64,000 nt of DNA from Pelagicoccus mobilis (GCF_016595505.1 NZ_JAENIL010000002.1:62001-126000), one strand, 5' to 3'; shown: positions 33,954 to 42,899, numbered from the stretch's first letter. A program made the numbers and translations. The notes: generated by a model not told the origin, from the letters alone.

Positions 33954-35333
33954 TTGAGTTCTAAACACACAGATTCTATCGAACGACTGCTCGCCACCCG
34001 AGGCTCTATGCCTGCAGCAGATATCGCTCTTCAGCTCGGCCTGAGCCAACCCACAATATCCCGAGCCCTCAACGCCTCCCCCAAGATCCTTCGCATCGGT
34101 CAAACCCGACGAGCTCGTTACGCCCTGCCGCGTCCCATCCAAGCCGGTGATTCCAATTGGAAGCTCTACCAAATAGCTTCTGACGGCCAAGCCGACATCG
34201 CAGGCACCCTACACGCCCTACATCAAGGCGAGTTCTTTCTCGAGCCAAACTGGGAAAACGACAAATACGGCTATCTCCTCAATGGAGAGGACCACCCACA
34301 GCTCTTCCCAGATCTGCCATGGTTCTTAGAAGACATGCGCCCCCAAGGCTACCTCAGTCGCCTGCTCGCCCGTACGCACGGTCCATCCCTGGGTATCGGA
34401 ACCAATCCTGAGAATTGGACAATCGAAGAAGCCATTAAAGCGATCCTAAGCTATGGCGACGATACGCCCGGAAATTTCATTCTTGGAGGCCAGGCCATCG
34501 ACACCTTCCTCGCCTCTCAAGAACAGTCCCCCGTCATCGAAGCACTAGACCGAAGCGGGCAATACAATCGCATCGCCCATCACGTCACCGAAGACGGCGA
34601 ACTTCCCAATTCATCCGCTGGCGGCGAACAGCCGAAGTTCACCACATGCATTAGCCAAGCAGATGGCGCCTTCCAACACGTCATCGTCAAGTTCTCCGGC
34701 TCTCTCAAGACCGACGCTGGACGACGCTGGGCCGACCTCCTTTCCGCAGAGGCAATCGCATCTGAAGAGCTCACCCGTATCGGCCTCAACGCCGCCCCCT
34801 CCCGACTCATAAAAACCGAGCAGCGCGCCTATCTTGAAGTCGACCGCTTCGACCGTTCTGGGCGCATCGGACGCATCGGCACTCTCTCCCTGCGTTCGCT
34901 CATCGCCGGCCTCAGCGGTGAACTCGAGCAAAACTGGAGCCACTCCTGCCAATCACTCGTCCGCCAAAAATGGCTCAAACAAGCCGACGCGGATAAGGCC
35001 GCCATCTACCAGCACTTCGGCCAGCTGATCGGAAACTCCGACATGCACCTCGGCAATCTCAGTCTCTTCCTCACTCCTGAGCTTCCCCTTAGGCTTTGCC
35101 CTATCTACGATATGCTTCCCATGCGCTACGCGCCGCAACGTAGTGGAGATCTTCCTACAACCCCCCTTGAGATCCGGCCTCCTCGCCCCGAAGAGCGCCC
35201 TCACTGGCATCCCGCCGCCCAAGCCGCCAAACGCTTCTGGAATCGCCTTAGCAAGGACGTTCCCATCTCTTCCGAATTCCGGGAAATTGCCCAAAGCAAT
35301 CTTGAGAGAATCAGGAACGAGCTAGAACGCTAA
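33954..35333 (+). CDS. HipA-family kinase of the YjjJ type, with fused DNA-binding domain
   Basis: A 459-residue protein joining a winged helix-turn-helix (residues about 7-60, 'LSQPTISRALNAS') to a HipA-like Ser/Thr kinase domain. In the kinase part 'SSAGGEQPKFTTCI' is the phosphate-binding loop region, 'HVIVKFSG' holds the ATP-binding Lys, and 'LIGNSDMHLGNLSLF' plus 'CPIYDMLPMRY' carry the catalytic Asp/Asn and metal-binding Asp. This is the one-chain arrangement of E. coli YjjJ (HipH), where no separate HipB antitoxin is needed. No antitoxin gene is adjacent here. The start is TTG, chosen because the next ATG would cut into the helix-turn-helix. HipA kinases phosphorylate aminoacyl-tRNA synthetases; the target here is unknown. 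Confidence 0.85.
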   Translation: MSSKHTDSIERLLATRGSMPAADIALQLGLSQPTISRALNASPKILRIGQTRRARYALPRPIQAGDSNWKLYQIASDGQADIAGTLHALHQGEFFLEPNWENDKYGYLLNGEDHPQLFPDLPWFLEDMRPQGYLSRLLARTHGPSLGIGTNPENWTIEEAIKAILSYGDDTPGNFILGGQAIDTFLASQEQSPVIEALDRSGQYNRIAHHVTEDGELPNSSAGGEQPKFTTCISQADGAFQHVIVKFSGSLKTDAGRRWADLLSAEAIASEELTRIGLNAAPSRLIKTEQRAYLEVDRFDRSGRIGRIGTLSLRSLIAGLSGELEQNWSHSCQSLVRQKWLKQADADKAAIYQHFGQLIGNSDMHLGNLSLFLTPELPLRLCPIYDMLPMRYAPQRSGDLPTTPLEIRPPRPEERPHWHPAAQAAKRFWNRLSKDVPISSEFREIAQSNLERIRNELER

Positions 35334-35695
35334 CACGACAAGCCCTAATCCCCAAACTGCGCACATCGCTTTCCGTAGGACTGGGTACAAAATCAAATGT
35401 ATCCACTTTATCAGGGTACCTAGGACCATAGCCGCCAATTGTCCCACACAAGACAATTGCCAACCCCATGCCCGATTCCCGAAATTTCTACGCAGCGCAT
35501 AGTCCGAGCCAACTCCTCTAGAAAATGTCAACCGTCCACCCGTTAGGACGTGTTCGAGGACGCAGAGTACGCGGAGAATCGTCCCCTCATCTCTAAAATA
35601 CCTCCGCGTCCTCCGCGAACTCTGCGGTTTAAAAACACAACCAAGAATGGACGGGCTAAAGCCCACCCTCCTTTGCCCGCACAACCATATCACAC
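35334..35695. other. Intergenic stretch between HipA-like and LacI genes
   Basis: This 362-base gap between convergent genes contains the inverted-repeat copy 3 and a GC-rich flank after it (ATGGACGGGCTAAAGCCCAC, with GGGCTAAAGCCC as a small palindrome). No gene, operator copy or RNA gene was recognised in the rest. Confidence 0.5.
35553..35631. repeat. CCGCAGAG-type dispersed inverted repeat, copy 3
   Basis: The left arm CGAGGACGCAGAGTACGCGG (from 35555) pairs with the right arm CTCCGCGTCCTCCGCGAACT and CTGCGG (35602-35627). Both arms are made of short GC-rich words that repeat, as in the copies at 15.7 and 45.2 kb. Confidence 0.8.
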
Positions 35696-36712
35696 CTACA
35701 TCTGCCGCATCGTCGCCCCATCGACCCACTCAACGGCGATCGTCGAAGTCATCTGCTTCGCTGGAATCCCATAAGCGTTGCGGTGCAGTTTACCCACTAG
35801 CAAACCCATGCCTCGCTTTCCGAGAGCCCGTGGACACAAATCCAAACCGCTCACTGATTCTTGAGTCGTCGAAACATTGATTTTGCAGAACCCATGTGTT
35901 TCCGGAACCTTTAGTCCCATCGACTCCATCCACTGTTTCGTGATCATCCGATGACAAATCACGATATCGGGTTGGTTCCTTTCAAACCATTCTTGAAACC
36001 CGCGTTCACTCAACTCTTGAGAGATGTAGGGCTCAATGATTTCGAATCCTTCAACCTCGCGTTGAGCCATCCGATACCCCGCTTCATAGCGATATAATAA
36101 TCGTTGATCCTGATCCCCCTCCATCACGAATCCAGGCCGTTTGTATCCGTATTCACGAATCTTCGACATGGCGAACAACATGGACCGATAATGGTCTACG
36201 CTTACCGAATCCAAAGCAGGTTTTTCAATAACACTATCGCAATAAACGCCTGCATAGCGGTCCCAATCGAGTGCTGAAATATCTGGAGATTCCCGGGCGG
36301 GCAAAATCAGCAAACCATTGATTCCTCTCGAACTCAGAATCGAGCCCAATCGCTCCACCGATATTTCCTCATCCCCTAACACGAATGGTTCCGTCCTAAA
36401 GCCTAGCTCCGCGGCCATCTCCTTGGCGCCTTCGTACATTTCATTAATAAAGGCAGCCGCCTGCGTGATCCGCTTTTCAGCGCACTCTAGATCCACCACA
36501 GCAACCACTCCCTGAAAGCTAGCAGTGCTCGACCTCCGAATTTCGGACATCAGAGCGCCCGCCAAAGGATTGTGCCTAAGCCCTTCCTTCTCAGCAGCCT
36601 CCAACACACGCTCTCGGGTCGCCTTCTTAACCTTCGGACTGTTTCTGAGCGCATCATAAACCGTCGAATGCGACAGTCCCAAAGCGCGTGCAAGTTCTCT
36701 AACGGATTTCAT
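35696..36712 (-). CDS. LacI-family transcriptional regulator
   Basis: A regulator of 338 residues from the ATG at 36712; a GTG nine codons upstream at 36739 is a possible alternative start. The helix-turn-helix 'SVRELARALGLSHSTVYDAL' begins at the third residue, followed by the hinge region 'HNPLAGALMSEIRR'. The remainder is a periplasmic-binding-protein-like sensor domain with 'GVVAVVDLECA' at its first strand, 'GINGLLILPARE' and 'YCDSVIEKPALDSVSVDHY'. It should repress or activate sugar genes in response to a small carbohydrate. It is divergent from a Gfo/Idh gene, and an operator copy (D) lies 98 bases upstream of its start, consistent with autoregulation. I propose it as the best candidate to bind the six operator copies, which is inference. 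Confidence 0.9.
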   Translation of the reverse strand: MKSVRELARALGLSHSTVYDALRNSPKVKKATRERVLEAAEKEGLRHNPLAGALMSEIRRSSTASFQGVVAVVDLECAEKRITQAAAFINEMYEGAKEMAAELGFRTEPFVLGDEEISVERLGSILSSRGINGLLILPARESPDISALDWDRYAGVYCDSVIEKPALDSVSVDHYRSMLFAMSKIREYGYKRPGFVMEGDQDQRLLYRYEAGYRMAQREVEGFEIIEPYISQELSERGFQEWFERNQPDIVICHRMITKQWMESMGLKVPETHGFCKINVSTTQESVSGLDLCPRALGKRGMGLLVGKLHRNAYGIPAKQMTSTIAVEWVDGATMRQM

Positions 36713-36809
36713 ATTGGGGCGTTCGGTAATCCTTTCCACTCAGCGAACAAAATGGGAGCAGAGCTGATTGTTTAAGAAACTGCAGTCCAGCCGACGGGCA
36801 AGGCAACAA

Positions 36810-36828
36810 ATTTCCGACTGTCAAATTT
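36810..36828. promoter_or_regulatory. Operator-like element, copy D
   Basis: ATTTCCGACTGTCAAATTT keeps the invariant GACTGTC core and matches the reference at 15 of 19 positions. It lies between the LacI gene and a divergent Gfo/Idh gene. On the minus strand it contains TTGACA, which could overlap a -35 box of the LacI promoter. Confidence 0.62.
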
Positions 36829-36943
36829 TTGAGCCTTCGCTTGTTCAGGCAAGCCGCATCTATGTTCCCCCTTTAACACAAAGGTGCTCAGTCCGCAGGG
36901 CAGGACCTCATCCACTTTCCCGATACTTCACTTTCCTCACCCT

Positions 36944-38128
36944 ATGATCGCAACCAAAAGCAGCTTGCCTCGAATCGCCCTCATCGGCGTCTCTGGCTAT
37001 GCCCGCATTCACATCGAATGGCTTCTCCAGGCCTACAGAGACAAGCGAATCGCGATCGCCGCCTTCGTATCCTTGGAAGCAGAAAAAGACTCCGAAGGAG
37101 CCCAACAACTGCGAGAAACCGGAGCCCAACAATTCGACTCCTACCAGGAAATGCTCGAAGCGCAGGACGGTCAACTCGACCTCTGCTTCATCCCCACGGG
37201 CATCCAATGGCATGCCCGAATGAGCATCGACGCCCTCAACGCAGGCTGCAACGTGCTCGTCGAAAAACCGCTCGCCGGCTCCGCTTCCGACGGCAAAGCG
37301 ATCATTGAAGCAATGGAGAAAACGGGGCGCTGGGTCGCAGTCGGTTTCCAAGACTTATACACTGATGCAGCCGCCCGAATCAAACGACAGATCACCGACG
37401 GACGTATTGGCAAGTTAAAGACAATTTCCATGCTCGGCATCTGGCCAAGACCGCGCAGCTACTTCCAACGCAACCATTGGGCAGGCCGAATCAGAGCGGA
37501 TGATGCCTTCGTGCTCGACTCGCCCCTGAATAACGCCCTCTCCCATTTTATCAGTCTCTCGCTCTATTTTGCAGGAGAGAGTTTCGACAAATCCTGTGAC
37601 GCCTTTCTAAACGAGGCCCAACTCTACCGAGCCCACGATATCGAAAGTTTCGATACAGCCATCATACAAGCGACCTCCGAATTCGGCACTCAATTTTGGT
37701 TCGGCGCCAGCCATGCCTCTACCCACACGCTTGAGCCGGTCATACGAATCACAGGATCCAAGGGACGTATAGAATGGGAACAGGACAAACAGTGCACCCT
37801 CTCCTGCAGTGGAGGGAAAGATGAAGTGATTCCCCTGGACGACAGCTTCGCGGCTCGAACCCAAATGTTCGAATCCGTACTGAGCCGATTGAGCGATCCA
37901 GACACACGCATCTGCGGACCGGAAATCGCTCTCTGCCATACTCGTCTCATCGAATCTATCCATCGATTCGGAAAGATCCTCGATTTCGAACCGAAGCAAA
38001 TAAAGGAAATCCCATTCGAAGGTACTGACTCGACCGTCCCCGACGTGATTGGACTCAAAAACCGGCTCTTGGATGCCTTCGAGAAACTGGGCAGTCTCAA
38101 ATTCGAAGAGATCGTATCCAAAACATAA
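36944..38128 (+). CDS. Gfo/Idh/MocA-family oxidoreductase
   Basis: A 394-residue cytoplasmic dehydrogenase starting at the ATG at 36944, since the Rossmann strand 'RIALIGVSGYARIH' begins eight residues later. 'CFIPTGIQWHARMSIDALNAGCNVLVEKPLAGS' (read as two blocks: GIQWHARMSIDALNAG and VLVEKPLAGS) holds the conserved EKP Lys. The C-terminal domain has 'DSPLNNALSHFISLSLYFAG' with a candidate catalytic His. It differs clearly from the Gfo/Idh protein at 24 kb and likely uses another sugar derivative. It is divergent from the LacI gene with an operator between, and is followed by a secreted CBM9-PKD protein 68 bases later. Confidence 0.88.
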   Translation: MIATKSSLPRIALIGVSGYARIHIEWLLQAYRDKRIAIAAFVSLEAEKDSEGAQQLRETGAQQFDSYQEMLEAQDGQLDLCFIPTGIQWHARMSIDALNAGCNVLVEKPLAGSASDGKAIIEAMEKTGRWVAVGFQDLYTDAAARIKRQITDGRIGKLKTISMLGIWPRPRSYFQRNHWAGRIRADDAFVLDSPLNNALSHFISLSLYFAGESFDKSCDAFLNEAQLYRAHDIESFDTAIIQATSEFGTQFWFGASHASTHTLEPVIRITGSKGRIEWEQDKQCTLSCSGGKDEVIPLDDSFAARTQMFESVLSRLSDPDTRICGPEIALCHTRLIESIHRFGKILDFEPKQIKEIPFEGTDSTVPDVIGLKNRLLDAFEKLGSLKFEEIVSKT

Positions 38129-38133
38129 TTGCG

Positions 38134-38150
38134 GCACATTCGGAATGTGC
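38134..38150. other. Intergenic hairpin between Gfo/Idh and CBM9-PKD genes
   Basis: GCACATTC (38134-38141) and GAATGTGC (38143-38150) form a perfect 8-bp stem with a 1-base centre, which would open to a tetraloop-like structure in RNA. No T-run follows, so it is not a standard terminator; it may affect mRNA stability. Confidence 0.4.
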
Positions 38151-38196
38151 GCCTTGATTAGCTCAAGCGTCAGCGACTTCAATACAGCAAGCAGCA

Positions 38197-39273
38197 ATGG
38201 TTCGTTCTCGCCTTCTAACTCTCGCCGCGACCTTTCTCTCAACTCACTCCATGCAAGCTCTCGATCGGGAGGGTGTGGAATTCAAAGTATATCAGTTTCC
38301 CAAAGACGCCATCCCACGCATCGACGGCGATGTTTCAGATTGGGACCAAGTGCCGGAAAGCTACATCATCGGCACCAATGAGCTCTGGGACGACTCGGGA
38401 CAAAACGAAGGCATCCAGCCCGAGACCCTCGACATAAAGGTCCGAGTCGCCTGGGTAGAAGGCCTGAACCGCCTCTACTTTCTCTACGAAGCTTACGATG
38501 ACTATTGGGACTTCGCCCTGCCCGGTCTCAGAAACGACACCTTCGAAGTGGTCGTCGACGGAGACCTCTCCGGCGGCCCCCTCATCGAAAGATTCCGCAT
38601 CAACAACGATGTATTAAGCGAAGCAGACGCCTTCTTCACGCTCCACGGCGCTCATGCCCAAAACTACCACATTTTCACCCCCGCTCGCGACAAATCCTGG
38701 ACCATGCTTTGGGGCACTCAGCAATGGCTCAAGGAACTACCCTACGCCAACGCCGCCAGCCATTACGATTTCTCCCCAGGTGAGAGCGGACGCTACACCC
38801 TCGAATTCTACATCACCGCCTTCGACCACGCCTCGCCCCTAGGCCCCAGTTGCTCGACGGAAAGTCAATTCGAAGAAAACAAAATCATCGGCCTTTCATG
38901 GGCGATCATCGATTACGATGAAAACAGCAAACGTAACAGCGGATTCTGGAACCTATCCCGCGTTCATACCATGTATGGCAAAGCCGATGAACTCGTCGCC
39001 TTCCGTCTCATGCCCCCAGAGCAGAAACCGACAATCCAAGCCGACTGGGATTTCACCGTGGTCGACCAAGCCCGTCGTTTGGTCGCCTTTCACGACGAGT
39101 CTGATGGCGATATCACAAGCTGGTATTGGGATTTCGGCGACGGAAACACCTCAAACGAACAGCATCCGACCCACACCTACGACAAAGGCGACAAATACGT
39201 CGTCGTCCTAACCGTCATAGGCCCAGAAGGCGAATCCCGCTGGTCCAAAGTCTGGGACGTCAGTTTGCCTTAG
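38197..39273 (+). CDS. Secreted CBM9-like and PKD-domain protein
   Basis: A 358-residue exported protein with a short signal peptide (about residues 5-22, ending SMQA). Residues about 35-270 resemble the CBM9-like sugar-binding domain used by secreted carbohydrate enzymes: 'PRIDGDVSDWDQVPESYIIG', 'VRVAWVEGLNRLYFLYEAYD' and 'FEVVVDGDLSGG'. Residues about 285-357 form a PKD domain with the classical 'WYWDFGDGNTSNEQHPTHTY' and 'YVVVLTVIGPEG'. No catalytic module is present, so it is probably a binding or display protein that helps the cell hold its polysaccharide. It follows the Gfo/Idh gene and may share its promoter with operator D. Confidence 0.75.
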   Translation: MVRSRLLTLAATFLSTHSMQALDREGVEFKVYQFPKDAIPRIDGDVSDWDQVPESYIIGTNELWDDSGQNEGIQPETLDIKVRVAWVEGLNRLYFLYEAYDDYWDFALPGLRNDTFEVVVDGDLSGGPLIERFRINNDVLSEADAFFTLHGAHAQNYHIFTPARDKSWTMLWGTQQWLKELPYANAASHYDFSPGESGRYTLEFYITAFDHASPLGPSCSTESQFEENKIIGLSWAIIDYDENSKRNSGFWNLSRVHTMYGKADELVAFRLMPPEQKPTIQADWDFTVVDQARRLVAFHDESDGDITSWYWDFGDGNTSNEQHPTHTYDKGDKYVVVLTVIGPEGESRWSKVWDVSLP

Positions 39274-39294
39274 ATAACATTCCGCCCTTTGGAT

Positions 39295-40158
39295 TTATTC
39301 ATTTTCCAAATACGCTTTTGGAGTGCAGCCGACATAGCGCTTAAAGATGCGATAGAAATAGGAAATATCCGAAAAGCCCGATTCATAGCAGGCATATGCA
39401 ATATGCCCTGTCCCACGTAAACGCTCCTTCGCATACTCAATTCGCTTTCGATTCACATAATCGACCAAGGAGCATCCAGTTGCCTCCTTGAACAATTGAG
39501 TAAAGTGTCGTTTGGACAAACCGCACTGGGTCGCCAATTCGTCCAATACGATCGCCTTGTCGAAGCCAGTCTCCAAGTAATCGATCAAGCCGTTAATCGC
39601 CCCCTGCGCTCCGCTCGCCCCCAGCCCTCCGCTTTCCGCTCCGCGCAATAGTCCAACCATCAATTGAATAAGAGTGCCCTGGATCAACGCTTCGAAACCC
39701 AAAGCGGCTCGCGACTGTTCACGCAACATCGAATGGAAGGCATCACGAAACCCATTCAAGTGAAAGGAGCTACGCGCTCGAATGGGAAAATTAACCGGAA
39801 ACGCGTCCCTCAATTTCGAATACAGCTGAGCGAGCGTTCCCCTTCCTTCGACAAGCTCGTTGGCAACGCAGGCTATCACCAAAGCCATCGGTTCAGAGGG
39901 ATCGTCTGCAAATCGATGCGGCAGATTCGCTGGAACTAAAACGAAATCATTCCGCTTTAAGGGAACGCTTCCCGCTTCCAATACCAACAAGCCACGACCG
40001 ATGCCAACCCAGCACAGTTTGTGGAAAGGCCATACCCCCATCGGCATGTGAAACGATGCATCATGATGACTCTCCAGAATATAAATTCCACTCTCTGGCA
40101 TCGGCACTTCAACCGGAACCACACGTCGCTTTGCTCCTATCTCATTCATCGTCTTCAT
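39295..40158 (-). CDS. AraC-family transcriptional regulator
   Basis: A 287-residue regulator with an N-terminal cupin domain ('HKLCWVGIGRGLLVLEAG', 'LKRNDFVLVPANLPHRF') and a C-terminal double helix-turn-helix. The first motif is 'VLDELATQCGLSKRHFTQLF', the second 'IAYACYESGFSDISYFYRIF' followed by 'RYVGCTPKAYLE'. A GAAAGG sequence precedes the ATG at 40158. It is divergent from the corrinoid C1 operon that starts at 40359, with 200 bases between, so it is the natural candidate to switch that operon on in response to its substrate. The inducer is unknown. No copy of the 19-bp operator lies in this promoter region. Confidence 0.9.
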   Translation of the reverse strand: MKTMNEIGAKRRVVPVEVPMPESGIYILESHHDASFHMPMGVWPFHKLCWVGIGRGLLVLEAGSVPLKRNDFVLVPANLPHRFADDPSEPMALVIACVANELVEGRGTLAQLYSKLRDAFPVNFPIRARSSFHLNGFRDAFHSMLREQSRAALGFEALIQGTLIQLMVGLLRGAESGGLGASGAQGAINGLIDYLETGFDKAIVLDELATQCGLSKRHFTQLFKEATGCSLVDYVNRKRIEYAKERLRGTGHIAYACYESGFSDISYFYRIFKRYVGCTPKAYLENE

Positions 40159-40358
40159 TCGCCTTTCTCACTAGAAAGTCCAAGTCAAGGCACTCTGCTA
40201 AAACAGGGCACCTTTCCCTTTCTATCCATCAATTAGCACTCTTCTCTCACACACCATTTACCCTAATCGCCATATTGTCCAACCGCTTATCGCCATATCA
40301 ACGAAGACGCCAAACCAGGGATTCCCTATAATCCCTATCCAGCCCCAAGTCCCCCATC

Positions 40359-41084
40359 ATGAACCCAGCTACCATGGAAACCCAGATCGAGATCCTTGAG
40401 CTCTCGCCTCTTCTCGAGGAAGAAGCGCTTCTTCTCAGCATGGGCATTCCCAAAGGCGCTCCGGTTAAAAAACGGCTGCAACGCCATGTGGTCGAAGCCT
40501 TGGACATCGTATCCTCTTTAGCTAAGCCCAAGGCCCTCTGGAAGATTGCCTCCACCGAATCCGTCCTTCGTTCCTTCACGCCTTCCAGACGCCTCACTCG
40601 CTATCTTCAAGCACCCGAATACGCAGCGCTCGTGGTCGGTACGGCTGGCGCGGAATGGGAAGAGCGCATCCATTCGACCGAGGACCCCATGCGTGCCTAT
40701 ATTCTGAATACCGCCGCCACCGCGCTCGCCCGCGACACCCATCAGCAAGTCAGCCGGGCTCTCGCCCAACGCTACCCCCAGTTCCTCATCTCCGAATCAG
40801 TGTCCCCTGGAATAGGCGGCCTGCCGTTCAGACTGCAAGCCGAGCTCATTCAGCAACTCCCTATCGAAAAGATCGGCGTCCGCTTCAACACGGAAAGTCA
40901 ATTCATGCAACCGATGGCAAGCGTCACCAGCATCATCGGTTTCGGAAACAAGGTCGAAAAGGCGGAGAACATCGATGACTGCACAGCGGCAGAGCCTCAT
41001 TGCCCGCATTGCCCCGACCCCAACTGCACCCTTCGAGTATTGCCTTTTCAACGACAGAAATCTCCCGCCCTTCAAAACGCTTAG
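40359..41084 (+). CDS. MetH activation-domain-like corrinoid accessory protein
   Basis: A 241-residue cytoplasmic protein resembling the reactivation domain of cobalamin-dependent methionine synthase standing alone. The most similar parts are 'SVSPGIGGLPFRLQAELIQQL' (read from SPGIGGLPF), equivalent to the SPGY-type loop that binds S-adenosylmethionine, and 'QFMQPMASVTSIIGFGN', equivalent to the M-x-P-x-x-S-V-S-G-I strand. The C-terminus adds a cysteine-rich tail 'CPHCPDPNCTLR' with four Cys in C-x2-C-x4-C spacing, which might bind a metal. It is the first gene of the corrinoid operon, 30 bases before the UroD-corrinoid fusion. Likely role: reductive methylation or repair of that corrinoid protein. 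The exact activity is inferred. Confidence 0.68.
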   Translation: MNPATMETQIEILELSPLLEEEALLLSMGIPKGAPVKKRLQRHVVEALDIVSSLAKPKALWKIASTESVLRSFTPSRRLTRYLQAPEYAALVVGTAGAEWEERIHSTEDPMRAYILNTAATALARDTHQQVSRALAQRYPQFLISESVSPGIGGLPFRLQAELIQQLPIEKIGVRFNTESQFMQPMASVTSIIGFGNKVEKAENIDDCTAAEPHCPHCPDPNCTLRVLPFQRQKSPALQNA

Positions 41085-41114
41085 AACCGCCCTATTCAAC
41101 CCGCTTACTTTCTT

Positions 41115-42893
41115 ATGAATTCCAAAGAATTAATGACCGCCGTCCTCAAAATGGAAAAAGGGGACCGCATCCCCTTCTGCCCAGCCATCTACGAGCACAA
41201 GGGCTTCCTAATCGACAAAACGCCTTCCCAAATCTGCCGCGATGCCGACCTTTTGGTCGAAGGACTTCTCGCCGAATACGAACGCTACAAGCCGGACTTT
41301 CTCACCGTCGGCATCGACGTCTACAATGTAGAAGCAGAAGCCCTCGGATGCAAAATCGTCTATTTCGATGACACTCCCGACGTGCCAGGCGTCGAAGAAT
41401 ACCCGGTCAAGACGCCCGAGGATTTCGACAAACTCACGATACCGAATCCCAAGACGGACGGCCGCATGCCGCTCTACCTCGAAGCCGCCAAAAAACTAAA
41501 AGAAAAGGTCGGCCATGAAGTGATCGTGCGCGGTGCCATCACTGGCCCCTTCTCCCTCGCTTCCGAACTTATCGGCGCGGAAAACTTCATCGTGATGACG
41601 ATGCAGGATCCACGCTTCACCGTGAAGCTCATGAACTTCACCGCGAAGGTCGCGGCGGCCTTCGGCAAAGCCTTCCTGGAATTGGGCATCGAGCCCATCA
41701 TCTTCGACTCCCGAGCAATGCCTCCCCTCTGCTCCCCTCAGATTTTCCAAGAAGTGGTGGCAGGCGTCTACAAACGAACGCTCGTCCCGGAATTGAAGAA
41801 GGCCGGAGCGACCCAGATCCCACTCATCATCGGAGGCGACACAACCCCCATCCTCGACGCCATCATCGATACTGGCGTCACCCAAATTCTCTGCGATTTC
41901 GAAGGCGACATCGAACTCTTCAAACGCAAGACGCTCGAGGCCAACATCCCCATGCGCGTCAACGTCGATCCCCGCCTGCTCCACCTCGGTCCGGTCGAAA
42001 AGATCCAGGACTTCACCATGAACATCCTCAACAAGTGCTGGGACCACCCGGGCTTCATACTCGGCACCGGCGTCGCAGCCTACGATTGCCCGCCAGAACA
42101 CATCGACGCCGTAAGCGCGTGCTTGGATATGGACTACAAAAACTGGGTCCCCAAGCGTCCCCTCTTCAAGCAGAAGAAGGAGGCCACCGAAGCCATCGTC
42201 GCCGATGTCGCACCAACCTACCCAGACGACCTCGAACCCGTCATGCGCGAACTCGCCGAAGCCATCGAAGAAGGCGAAGAAGAAGACGTCCTAGAATTGG
42301 TCGAAGAGGCTCTCGGTGATGATATTGCCCCTGGCGACATCGTTAATCGGGCCATGATCCCGGCCATGGACGTAATCGGTTACCGTTTCGCCCAAAAACA
42401 ACTCTTTGTCCCGGAAATGCTCATCGCCGCCCGAGCCATGAGTGGTGGGCTCAAGATCCTCCGTCCGCTCATCGCCCAAACAGGGGCCAAGCCCATCGGT
42501 CGCGTCCTTCTCGGCACCGTCAAAGGCGATATTCACGACATCGGCAAAAACCTCGTCGGCATGATGATGGAAGGCGCCGGCTTTGAAATCGTGGACCTCG
42601 GCGTGAACGTGCCCGTTGAGAAGTTTGTAGAAACCCTAAAAGAACAAGACATCCATATACTCGGAATGTCCGCCCTCCTCACCACTACCATGAACTACAT
42701 GGGCCGCGTGGTCGAAGCGCTGAAGGAAGCCGGTATCCGCGATACCACGCAAGTTCTCATCGGCGGTGCTCCCATCAACGAAAAGTTCTGCGACAAAATC
42801 GAAGCGGACTTCTACGCGGACTCGGCAGCCGATGGCGTCATCGCTGCCAAAGCCGCCCTCGCCGCTCTCACCGAAGCACGCATCCCTGCCTAG
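41115..42893 (+). CDS. UroD-type methyltransferase fused to corrinoid-binding protein
   Basis: A 592-residue fusion in the order seen in chloromethane methyltransferase CmuA. Residues about 1-345 are a uroporphyrinogen-decarboxylase-like (MtaA/MtbA) methyltransferase domain ('MEKGDRIPFCPAIYEHKGF', 'IVRGAITGPFSLASELIG', 'IEPIIFDSRAMP'). Residues about 365-455 are the helical cap, and residues about 458-590 bind cobalamin: 'GDIHDIGKN' near residue 472 gives the lower-ligand His, with 'GMSALLTTTM' and 'LIGGAPIN' completing the family pattern. In MtaA-type enzymes a H-x-C zinc pair precedes 'GDTTP'; here it reads I-I-G in 'LIIGGDTTPIL'. It probably takes a methyl group from a substrate and holds it on cobalt for transfer to tetrahydrofolate. 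The methyl donor is unknown. Confidence 0.82.
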   Translation: MNSKELMTAVLKMEKGDRIPFCPAIYEHKGFLIDKTPSQICRDADLLVEGLLAEYERYKPDFLTVGIDVYNVEAEALGCKIVYFDDTPDVPGVEEYPVKTPEDFDKLTIPNPKTDGRMPLYLEAAKKLKEKVGHEVIVRGAITGPFSLASELIGAENFIVMTMQDPRFTVKLMNFTAKVAAAFGKAFLELGIEPIIFDSRAMPPLCSPQIFQEVVAGVYKRTLVPELKKAGATQIPLIIGGDTTPILDAIIDTGVTQILCDFEGDIELFKRKTLEANIPMRVNVDPRLLHLGPVEKIQDFTMNILNKCWDHPGFILGTGVAAYDCPPEHIDAVSACLDMDYKNWVPKRPLFKQKKEATEAIVADVAPTYPDDLEPVMRELAEAIEEGEEEDVLELVEEALGDDIAPGDIVNRAMIPAMDVIGYRFAQKQLFVPEMLIAARAMSGGLKILRPLIAQTGAKPIGRVLLGTVKGDIHDIGKNLVGMMMEGAGFEIVDLGVNVPVEKFVETLKEQDIHILGMSALLTTTMNYMGRVVEALKEAGIRDTTQVLIGGAPINEKFCDKIEADFYADSAADGVIAAKAALAALTEARIPA

Positions 42894-42899
42894 ATAAAA

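Noticed and set aside
40159-40358. Cobalamin riboswitch before the corrinoid operon
   Set aside because: I looked for the B12-box type sequence and multi-stem layout in the 200-base gap and found neither.
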